A stretch of DNA of 64,000 bases from a bacterium (lineage in GTDB: Bacteria > Desulfobacterota > DSWW01): NCBI GenBank assembly GCA_028277985.1, contig JANQFG010000208.1:62001-126000 (forward strand). Reading direction: 5' to 3'. A program made the translations under genes and the position numbers. This document shows, piece after piece, positions 8,233 to 14,610 of this stretch. The stretch's first letter is position 1; every line of letters starts with the position of its first letter. Below the pieces are notes generated by a model. The model saw only the letters and a list, made by a program, of their open reading frames with translations, made no database searches and was not told the origin of the DNA.

Positions 8233-9063
8233 ATGAATCTGGAGGATTTCAGGCACGCCGGAAAGGAACTCTGCGACAAGCTGAAACTGCCCACCCATCC
8301 AATCAGCATCACTTACATCAAGGGAGAGGATGAAATCCCGGAGAAGGCCTTGCGGCCATCCGCACAAGGTCAGAAATGGGCCCTTTGCCAGGCCTTCACG
8401 TACGCCCGGCGCTGGGGCTGGCACCTGGCCATGACTGCTGACGACAACTTCTGCGTACCCGCCTCGGCCATGCACCACTGGGTCGACGTCTCTGCCGAGG
8501 ACTTCATCGAAAGCCAGGTGCAACAGGGCTGGCACAAGGACAGAGAATCGGAACGGAACCGGTACGACTTCAGCCAGAGCATCTTCCAAGGTCCGAAAGG
8601 GGAAGAGAGACTGAAGAAGGCGAAGGAACGCATCGGCTTCGTATGCTCTCCCCTCTCCAAAGCACTGCTAGAGCCGGATACGATCCTCATCTTCGGTGAC
8701 GGCGTCCATGTGACCCATCTGATTCACGCCCTGACTTACGAGTACAAGACACCGGTGTTGTCTTCTTTCGAAGGCTTCGGGGAGACTTGTGCCAAAGGTG
8801 GCATGGTGCCTTTCGTCACGGGGCGGCCTCAGGTGGTCATTCCCGGCATGGGGGACCGCGTCTTCACCGGGGTGCAGGATCACGAGCTGGCTGTCGGAAT
8901 CCCGGCCAAGCTGCTGCCCGTCGTGACAGAGAACCTCTTCAAGTCGGGCGGACGGCTGAACATGGGCCAGCCCGTGAAACCGATGCTGGCCATGGAATTG
9001 ACCGAATCCATCACTCCGGGCTTTGCCTTTCTACGAAAGAAGGTCGACGAAAAGAGCGGCTGA
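8233..9063 (+). CDS. DUF169 family protein
   Basis: 276 residues. The pattern matches DUF169: an N-terminal helical segment followed by PISITYIKGEDEIPEKA, a conserved WALCQAFTYARR stretch with a Cys, a second Cys (FCVPASAMH), and a late GDRVFTGVQDHELAVGIPA segment. The family is found mainly in anaerobes and archaea, and its biochemical role is unknown; the conserved cysteines suggest a metal or cofactor role (inference). I chose ATG 8233 because AAGGAG lies 9 bases upstream and family homology begins at MNLEDF. It is divergent from sulfatase 1 with a shared operator between them, suggesting co-regulation. Confidence 0.75.
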   Translation: MNLEDFRHAGKELCDKLKLPTHPISITYIKGEDEIPEKALRPSAQGQKWALCQAFTYARRWGWHLAMTADDNFCVPASAMHHWVDVSAEDFIESQVQQGWHKDRESERNRYDFSQSIFQGPKGEERLKKAKERIGFVCSPLSKALLEPDTILIFGDGVHVTHLIHALTYEYKTPVLSSFEGFGETCAKGGMVPFVTGRPQVVIPGMGDRVFTGVQDHELAVGIPAKLLPVVTENLFKSGGRLNMGQPVKPMLAMELTESITPGFAFLRKKVDEKSG

Positions 9064-9069
9064 CAGAAC

Positions 9070-9092
9070 CGACAGGAATTCTTCTTCTGTCG
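9070..9092. terminator. Small hairpin after the DUF169 gene
   Basis: CGACAG (9070-9075) pairs with CTGTCG (9087-9092) shortly after the DUF169 stop codon and shortly before the end of the minus-strand small ORF. The stem is only 6 bp and no T-run follows, so this is a weak bidirectional candidate. Confidence 0.3.
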
Positions 9093-9097
9093 TGAAG

Positions 9098-9250
9098 TCA
9101 GAATGTCAGCGAAAAGGCGGCAAGGATCAGCACGGCGCCCAGGCAGGCACCGCAGTGGAGGTGGTGGCTGCCCGTATAGCCCCGGCAAGCAGGCAATTCT
9201 ATATCACCGCCACCATGCATGAAACGCCCGGAACAGCAGCCCGCCTGCAT
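9098..9250 (-). CDS. Possible 50-residue Cys-rich membrane peptide
   Basis: An ATG at 9250 opens a 50-codon frame: MQAGCCSGRFMHGGGDIELP, then a stretch with a CGAC motif and a hydrophobic C-terminus (LGAVLILAAFSLTF) that could span the membrane. It lies 43 bases downstream of the GST-like gene on the same strand and would be last in that transcription unit. AAGG lies 13 bases upstream, a poor distance. A CxxC motif next to a membrane anchor is seen in real small redox or metal proteins, but the frame is short and I recognise no homolog. Confidence 0.28.
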   Translation of the reverse strand: MQAGCCSGRFMHGGGDIELPACRGYTGSHHLHCGACLGAVLILAAFSLTF

Positions 9251-9293
9251 GTTGCACCAATCCTTGTTCTACGAAGTTGCGTGCAATATGCAG

Positions 9294-10415
9294 CTAGCCC
9301 CAAACTTCCAGGTGGTCATGGCGTTTGATCTGGCGATCGATGGTGAGTGTAAGCAACGGCGCCAAACCCAGGTCCTTCATCAAATCGCGCACTTCTTGCC
9401 TTTGGGTATCATCCAGCTCGTTGAATGCCGTCTGCACCCTGGCCAACAGGAAGAACCGCCAGGGCTGGGCCAAGGCTGTGACCTTTGTCCCCCGCAATTC
9501 AAATTCGCCGAAACCGACTCCTCTTTCCACCGGATCTCCAGCCGCTGGGTTGTTGTCGGCCAGCCACTGATTGATACACTCCGCAGCAGCTTTGGATTCC
9601 GGCACCAGATCCTCACCAATTTTCTTCAGCACCGCTTTCAGCGTGTCCGGGATATCGTCCCCTTCGAGGAATGCCTCCTTTTGCTCGGGAAATTCTCCCA
9701 TGTCACTCTCGGTACGGTTCATGCGTTCGGTCCAGCGAAACACCCGCGGAGCGCGCTTCTTCATCATTGAGGAGGGATACGGATCCCGGGATAGATGCCC
9801 GTAGAAGGGCGCGATCAATCCGAAATCACCGAGAGAGGGTTTCCCTCCCAGCAGATAGGGGACCTGCAGGAAATGCTTGTCCAGTAGCTCCAGCAGCTCC
9901 TCGAAGAGTTCCTCAACAACCGCGAAGGTCTCCGGCACCACGCCAAAAGCCACGGCAGCAGCCCGCATTCTCTCCATCCCGTTCTTGGCCACAGCGGATG
10001 GATCTTCCGTCCCGGGAGGGGCCAGGGTGGCGAAACTCTGCTGCAGATACCCATCGTTGTCATCCGGGAAGTTCCATCGATAGTGCATGGCCGGCCGCAG
10101 CAATCCCTCCATACCGATTAGATCGAACAGCAGAGAGACTACTTTCTGCTTCGGCGTCGGCGGCACGGCAGATTCGACTCCAGGCTGTTTGTCAAAATGC
10201 TCGACGATGATGGTCCCGTCCTGAATGAAGGTCCCGTCGGGAAACTCAATGGTTGGTATGCGCCAACGATGAACAGCGGGCAGAACCACGTTGAAGTATT
10301 GTTCTGTGGCACTGACCAATTCCCGATAAGGAATCCTCTGCTTGATCAGATAAGCACGGGCCTTTCCGGTGTAAAGCGAAAAGGGCACACCATAGAGAAC
10401 GCAGGCTTCTATCAT
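9294..10415 (-). CDS. Long glutathione S-transferase-like protein (paralog 2)
   Basis: 373 residues with the same plan as the proteins at 298-1485 and 52280-53332. A thioredoxin-fold domain (about 4-80: LYGVPFSLYTGKARAYLIK, then IPTIEFPDGTFIQDGTIIVE), the linker motif LLRPAMHYRWNF, a helical GST C-domain (VPYLLGGKPSLGDFGLIAPF) and a C-terminal extension from about 250. No catalytic Cys or Ser is obvious in the active-site turn (VPFSLYTG). ATG 10415 has AAGGAGG 10 bases upstream. It lies downstream of the rdh-like pair, separated by a hydrolase remnant, so it may be the last intact gene of that unit. Confidence 0.8.
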   Translation of the reverse strand: MIEACVLYGVPFSLYTGKARAYLIKQRIPYRELVSATEQYFNVVLPAVHRWRIPTIEFPDGTFIQDGTIIVEHFDKQPGVESAVPPTPKQKVVSLLFDLIGMEGLLRPAMHYRWNFPDDNDGYLQQSFATLAPPGTEDPSAVAKNGMERMRAAAVAFGVVPETFAVVEELFEELLELLDKHFLQVPYLLGGKPSLGDFGLIAPFYGHLSRDPYPSSMMKKRAPRVFRWTERMNRTESDMGEFPEQKEAFLEGDDIPDTLKAVLKKIGEDLVPESKAAAECINQWLADNNPAAGDPVERGVGFGEFELRGTKVTALAQPWRFFLLARVQTAFNELDDTQRQEVRDLMKDLGLAPLLTLTIDRQIKRHDHLEVWG

Positions 10416-10448
10416 TGGAGTATTTCCTCCTTGAACTCCGCCTTTTCT

Positions 10449-10466
10449 ATCACGGTAATCCGTGAT
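10449..10466. promoter_or_regulatory. Perfect 18-bp palindrome upstream of GST-like gene 2
   Basis: ATCACGG (10449-10455) and CCGTGAT (10460-10466) are perfect complements around TAAT. It lies between the hydrolase remnant and the GST-like gene start at 10415. It may be an operator unlike the TTNNNCGATCGNNNAA set, or an RNA hairpin; there is no T-run. Confidence 0.4.
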
Positions 10467-10469
10467 GAT

Positions 10470-10653
10470 CTAGGCCAACTCATCGGGCGCTTCCTGGGCG
10501 ATCCAGTGGTCGGAATCAGGGATGATATTCCTGAGTGCAGGGACGACTTCACGATGCCTCGACAGACGCGGCGCCGCACATGCAATGAAGCGACTTATCT
10601 TGTCGGGACAATGGATCGCGGCGTGCAGGCCGATCAGGCCGCCCCTTGGATCC
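10470..10653 (-). pseudogene. Internally deleted alpha/beta-hydrolase remnant
   Basis: Reading the minus strand from just after the rdhA-like stop gives about 57 open codons ending at TAG 10472-10470. The first half (GGLIGLHAAIHCPDKISRF) matches the strand and helix after the nucleophile elbow of alpha/beta-hydrolases such as haloalkane dehalogenases and epoxide hydrolases. The second half (IIPDSDHWIAQEAPDEL) matches the catalytic-His region at the C-terminus of the same fold. The cap domain and middle of the enzyme are missing, as is the N-terminus. It is therefore an internal-deletion remnant of a gene once downstream of rdhA. No function is expected. Confidence 0.6.
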
Positions 10654-11970
10654 TCAGCGGAATAGTCTCCGCAGCACTGCTTTTTTTCTTCCTTGATAAG
10701 AGTCGACTCCTCGAGTGGGAAGGTCCATTTCCCACCATCCTCTTATGCTCTTGCCATCGGTTATTCTGCCGTACCCGAAAAGATCGTCCATCTTGACCAT
10801 GAGGTTGGCCAGGCTCGGGACCTTGGCTGCAGTGATATGGGCCAACTCGTGGAGCACGGTCTTGTCCTGCTTGGACCACGGACACACCGCCATGCAGGTC
10901 GAGCAGTACACGTCCTTTGACCTTTGCGCCTGCATGCAGGCCTCGTTGTCCTCGAAGTAGACCCGTTTTCCGGCGTCCTGCCACTGGTTGAAGGGTTCCC
11001 ACGTAGGTTCATCCACCTTGCTGAGCGCATTGCCCGGACATGAATCCGCGCATTTCTTGCATCTCTTGCAGAACTCCTGCAGACCGAAATCCACGGGTTT
11101 ATCCAGGGCCAGGGGAAGATCGGTCAGCACGGCGCCCAATTTGACGTTACCGCCGAATATGGGATTGACCATCCGGTTCATCCGCCCCAGCTCGCCGAGG
11201 CCCGCCGAGATTGCGTAAGGGATCACGGGCGCGACCGGCTGCAGATCAAAAGCCTGGTAGCCGAGGCCTTTGATAAATCTCAGCATCCGGGTAGAGGCCA
11301 TGAAGGCCGCTTCAAACCCGGCCCGGTCACCCGCGGCGCCCAGCTCGGTCCAGTTTCGGTCGACCAGATTGGGGGGGACGACGCCCATTACACAAATGAC
11401 ATATTTCATCTTCTCGGGGATGAGTGTCTTCCCTCCCTCGCTGGTCATTTCATCGACCTCGGAGCTGATGGATGCGGCCATATCCAAGAGCCATCTCGGG
11501 TCGATCGTGGTGAACCCAACCATGGCGGCGCCCAACTGAATCCCTGCTTTTTCCACGACTTTCGAAGCTTCTTCAGGTGTGGTCTCCCAGACGGGCAAAT
11601 CAAAAGATTGCGGCGGATGGAGTTTCCATTTTCCGCTTATTTCCTCGATTCCCGGCATCATGTGAATGTAGGGATCGCCAAGAGAACCGACCGTAGTATG
11701 CATATAGGTGGCGGCTGCGTAATGCAGTGCCAGGTCGGGCAAGGTCCGTCCGGGTATGTTCTCCTTTATGCCTTTGGCGACATAACCTCTTGACGCCTCC
11801 ATTTGCTCTTGAATTCGTTCGGATTCAAACACAAGGCCGTGAATAATGCTGTGCATGTTTGCTTTTTTTAGCCTGGAATCGTCCGTCTCGGTGGTGATGT
11901 TGTCGACGGATTCTACCCACCAGGGGTGTCGTCCTCTTTGGTCGCGATAAACAGGTTCCCTATGGCTCAT
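10654..11970 (-). CDS. rdhA: Reductive dehalogenase-like catalytic subunit
   Basis: 438 residues from ATG 11970, which has GGGAGG 7 bases upstream. The N-terminal RHPWWVESVDNI is a hallmark of RdhA proteins. Two Fe-S motifs lie near the C-terminus: C-x2-C-x2-C-x3-CP at about 301-312 (FCKRCKKCADSCPG) and C-x10-C-x2-C-x3-CP at about 345-364. The central part should bind a corrinoid (family knowledge), and the family uses it for reductive removal of halogen or related groups. Unlike respiratory RdhA there is no Tat signal, so the protein should be cytoplasmic. It follows the rdhB-like gene by 25 bases and is controlled from the 12.3-kb operator region. A halogenated substrate is not proven; related enzymes may act on other substituents. 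Confidence 0.8.
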   Translation of the reverse strand: MSHREPVYRDQRGRHPWWVESVDNITTETDDSRLKKANMHSIIHGLVFESERIQEQMEASRGYVAKGIKENIPGRTLPDLALHYAAATYMHTTVGSLGDPYIHMMPGIEEISGKWKLHPPQSFDLPVWETTPEEASKVVEKAGIQLGAAMVGFTTIDPRWLLDMAASISSEVDEMTSEGGKTLIPEKMKYVICVMGVVPPNLVDRNWTELGAAGDRAGFEAAFMASTRMLRFIKGLGYQAFDLQPVAPVIPYAISAGLGELGRMNRMVNPIFGGNVKLGAVLTDLPLALDKPVDFGLQEFCKRCKKCADSCPGNALSKVDEPTWEPFNQWQDAGKRVYFEDNEACMQAQRSKDVYCSTCMAVCPWSKQDKTVLHELAHITAAKVPSLANLMVKMDDLFGYGRITDGKSIRGWWEMDLPTRGVDSYQGRKKAVLRRLFR

Positions 11971-11995
11971 GGCAATGCCTCCCGGGGAGATATTC

Positions 11996-12241
11996 CTAAA
12001 GACCCAACAACCAGACCAGGGAGAGAAGAAAGGCGCCGGGGCCACCGAACAGGGCAAAACCCATCCATGCGGCCCTCGGCTGGTGTTCCTCGAACGACCC
12101 GAAGAACACGTCGATCCCGAATGCCGCCAGGCCGCTTCCCGCCAGGAAGAATATCCATAGGTACCAAGGCGGCGCGGGAGCCGCGCAATACAAGGCCCCC
12201 GCGAAAATACCTGTCAGAAGTCCAATGATATAGTTTCTCAC
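11996..12241 (-). CDS. rdhB: RdhB-like membrane anchor
   Basis: 81 residues with three hydrophobic segments (about 4-20, 27-45 and 58-79). The loop between the second and third (FGSFEEHQPRAAWMGFALFG) resembles the conserved Glu-containing loop of RdhB anchors of reductive dehalogenases. It is the first gene after the divergent promoter region, immediately upstream of the rdhA-like gene. The order B then A is the reverse of the common rdhAB order. With no Tat signal on the partner, a cytoplasmic-side anchoring role is inferred. Confidence 0.6.
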   Translation of the reverse strand: MRNYIIGLLTGIFAGALYCAAPAPPWYLWIFFLAGSGLAAFGIDVFFGSFEEHQPRAAWMGFALFGGPGAFLLSLVWLLGL

Positions 12242-12295
12242 TGGGAATACTCCTTCTGAGAATTGCTTCCAGTTCTTTCAATCAATTCGCTCAAT

Positions 12296-12368
12296 TTTAT
12301 CCGATCGTGTAAATTTAGATTGACACAGAAAATGACCTATGTCAACTTAAGTTACACGACCGGATAAA
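12296..12368. promoter_or_regulatory. Overlapping divergent promoters with two operators (copy 1)
   Basis: Two imperfect palindromes, TTTATCCGATCGTGTAAA (12296-12313) and GTTACACGACCGGATAAA (12351-12368), are inverted copies of each other with centres 55 bases apart. Between them are inward-facing -35 boxes: TTGACA on plus (12320-12325) and TTGACA on minus (12345-12340). The promoters thus overlap face to face, and each operator falls near the transcription start of the opposite-side gene: rdhBA on the left, tetR on the right. A repressor dimer at each site would block both promoters. A near copy of this whole region lies at 17293-17366. Confidence 0.75.
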
Positions 12369-12405
12369 AAGAGAGGGCCTACAGCAAGGAAGGCGCAGGC
12401 AGAAG

Positions 12406-13041
12406 ATGGGGGAGAAGAAATCAGGAAAAAAGGGCGAGGCCACCCGGGAAATGATCCTGAACGCGGCTCGGACGGTCTTTTCCAGGCACCCCTATCACGC
12501 CGCCAGCATCCGCATGATTGCAAAACAGGGCGGCTTCTACCATGGCCTGATCCGTTACCATTTTTCCAGCAAGGCCGCCATTTTCAAAGCCCTCGCCGAA
12601 AAGTCCAGTCAAGACTTACGGGCAGCGAACAAAAGGTGGCTGAAGGAAACGGCGGGGCTCGGCCCGAGGGAGGGCTTGTCCCTTTACCTGGACCGATTCA
12701 TCGCTCATTACGAAGATCACCCCGAGGTCTTCCGCACCATGGTCCAGAATATTTCCCAGGAAGATCCGCTCGGCATACCGGGTTATGACCATCTCGCGGA
12801 GTTGCTTTCCGGCAGCCGTGCGGATGCCGAGGAAACCAACATCCTGCCTTTTGACAAGGATTCGGCCACGAGATTTCTGGAAACCTTCAACGCCTTGATC
12901 ATCCACTACCTCGGCTCCGCCACCGCGGAAGCAAGGCTTCTGGGGTTGGACCCGGACAGCCCTGCTTACTTGAAATGGGTCAAGGACACCATGATGTTCA
13001 TTTTTCTTCCAGTGCTGGAGAAAGCCCTCAGCAGGAGGTAG
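12406..13041 (+). CDS. TetR-family transcriptional regulator 1
   Basis: 211 residues. The N-terminal helix-turn-helix spans about 11-60 (ATREMILNAARTVFSRHPYH, ASIRMIAKQGGF, LIRYHFSSKAAIFKA), the classic TetR pattern. The ligand domain (65-211) contains LSLYLDRFIAHYEDHPEVFR and a C-terminal segment that is also found in the TetR at 32776-33456, so the two are paralogs. It is divergent from rdhBA with paired palindromes between, and is followed by a DUF1329 gene in the same direction. It most likely represses itself and the rdh pair; whether it also acts at the other similar palindromes is inference. Confidence 0.9.
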   Translation: MGEKKSGKKGEATREMILNAARTVFSRHPYHAASIRMIAKQGGFYHGLIRYHFSSKAAIFKALAEKSSQDLRAANKRWLKETAGLGPREGLSLYLDRFIAHYEDHPEVFRTMVQNISQEDPLGIPGYDHLAELLSGSRADAEETNILPFDKDSATRFLETFNALIIHYLGSATAEARLLGLDPDSPAYLKWVKDTMMFIFLPVLEKALSRR

Positions 13042-13127
13042 GGTTGAGGGCATGGACATTTCTGAGCGTCCGCTGTTCGCTCTAGCAAGGCCTGCGACCG
13101 GGACTTCATCCAAGAGGAGACACATGC

Positions 13128-14498
13128 ATGACGAGGAACTTGAAATGGAGGTTTGCCTTTACCTGCATGTTGGGTTTGCTTGTAACCGTGACCCAGGCCG
13201 AAGCGAAGGTTTCGGCAGAGGAGGCGACGAGACTCGTTGATGGAACACTCACGCCCCTTGGGGCCGAAAGGAAGGGGAACGAGGCAGGGACCATTCCCCC
13301 CTGGGAAGGAGGCATTACCGAAATCCCTGAGGGCTACACGAAGAAGAATTATAAAGACCCCTTTCCAGAGGACGAGATCCTGTTCACGATTACCGCCTCG
13401 AACGTGGGCGAATACGCAGAAAAGCTGTCTCCCGGACAAGTCGCCATCTTCGAGCGCTACCCGAACACCTACAAGATGAACGTGTACGCGACCCGACGTA
13501 GCGGCTCTTATCCGCAGCGGATCTATGATTGGGCGATACGGAATGCCGCGACCGCAGAGCTGGTCGAAGGGGGCAACGGTTTCAGGAATGCTCGGGAATC
13601 GATCCCCTTCCCGATTCCGAACGAAGGCTTGGAGGCTGTCTGGAACCACCTGACACGCTTCCGGGCTGAAACGGTCTACCGGGTCTTCGCCACCATCGCT
13701 CCCACTGCGGGTGGGACATACAAGGTCGTGCTGGCGGAGGCAAATACCTTTCTGTGCTACTCGGTGAAAGGCGCGACGGCCGAATCGATCAATAACGTCA
13801 TGATCTATAACCTCCGAAGGGTACTCGAACCGCCGAGGATGGCGGGGCAAGTCTACCTTGTCCACGAGACCATGGACCAGCTCAAGGAGCCTCGGCAGGC
13901 CTGGGTGTACAACCCGGGACAACGGCGTGTACGAAGGGCTCCGAACGTGGCGTACGACCAGCCGGACAGCACGTGCGACGGTCTGGTTACGGTAGACATG
14001 CTCGACATGTTCAACGGTGCAACGGACCGTTACGAATGGACCCTTGTCGGCAAGAAGGAAATGTACATACCGTATAATGCCTACAAGGTGGCCGATCGTC
14101 GTTACAAGTACGAGGATATTATACAGCCAGGGCACGCAAATCCGGACCTGCTTCGCTACGAATTGCACCGGGTCTGGCAGGTGGAAGCGAAGCTGAAACA
14201 GGGGACCAAGCACATCTACGGGAGAAGAACCTTCTTCCTCGACGAGGACTCCTGGACGATCGTGTTGGCGGATCTCTATGACAACCGGGGCGACATCTGG
14301 CGGGTCTCCGAGGATCACACGATCAACCTTTACGACATACCCACCGTGGTGCCCGCGGCAGAGTTCCACATCGATCTGCAAAACGGCCGCTACGTCGCTC
14401 GCGGGTTGATGAACGAGGGGACGTCCTGGAGCTTGGATGAGGAGTATCCCGTGGACATGTTCACCCCCGCAGCGCTGCGCAGGGCGGGCCGCCGCTAA
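13128..14498 (+). CDS. DUF1329 exported protein (paralog 1)
   Basis: 456 residues with a cleavable signal peptide (hydrophobic LGLLVTVTQAEA, cleavage near 26). It matches DUF1329: VSAEEATRLVDGTLTPLGAE, a Trp/Pro/Gly segment near 65, and late motifs ARRSGSYPQRIYDWAIRN and YGRRTFFLDEDSWTIVLAD. DUF1329 proteins have a LolA/LolB-like fold, are periplasmic or outer-membrane linked, and usually pair with DUF1302 proteins and RND transporters in handling lipids or steroids (family knowledge). Here it follows a TetR gene by 86 bases without a DUF1302 partner next to it. ATG 13128 has AGGAG 8 bases upstream. Confidence 0.85.
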   Translation: MTRNLKWRFAFTCMLGLLVTVTQAEAKVSAEEATRLVDGTLTPLGAERKGNEAGTIPPWEGGITEIPEGYTKKNYKDPFPEDEILFTITASNVGEYAEKLSPGQVAIFERYPNTYKMNVYATRRSGSYPQRIYDWAIRNAATAELVEGGNGFRNARESIPFPIPNEGLEAVWNHLTRFRAETVYRVFATIAPTAGGTYKVVLAEANTFLCYSVKGATAESINNVMIYNLRRVLEPPRMAGQVYLVHETMDQLKEPRQAWVYNPGQRRVRRAPNVAYDQPDSTCDGLVTVDMLDMFNGATDRYEWTLVGKKEMYIPYNAYKVADRRYKYEDIIQPGHANPDLLRYELHRVWQVEAKLKQGTKHIYGRRTFFLDEDSWTIVLADLYDNRGDIWRVSEDHTINLYDIPTVVPAAEFHIDLQNGRYVARGLMNEGTSWSLDEEYPVDMFTPAALRRAGRR

Positions 14499-14540
14499 GC
14501 TGGGCAAGGCGGGGGTACACGAACAAGGGACTAAGGACTT

Positions 14541-14560
14541 TCGCAGGCCTCTGCGATTTT
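14541..14560 (+). terminator. Intrinsic terminator after DUF1329 gene
   Basis: TCGCAG (14541-14546) and CTGCGA (14551-14556) form a 6-bp stem with a GCCT loop, directly followed by TTTT. It lies about 40 bases after the DUF1329 stop and ends the tetR-DUF1329 transcript. Confidence 0.65.
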
Positions 14561-14610
14561 GATTGCCTTTCTTCAATTCGTCCTTCGTAATCGAGATCCC
14601 CCAATCCTGC

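Noticed and set aside
13128-14498. Second selenoprotein or other recoded stops
   Set aside because: I looked for frames interrupted by TGA at Cys positions elsewhere; the other broken genes end at TAA or TAG, or are shifted, so no second case is supported.
12966-14576. Long antisense open frame (536 codons) over the DUF1329 gene
   Set aside because: It is the shadow of a GC-rich real gene; no signal, domain or ribosome-binding site supports it, and the plus-strand gene has a signal peptide and family match.
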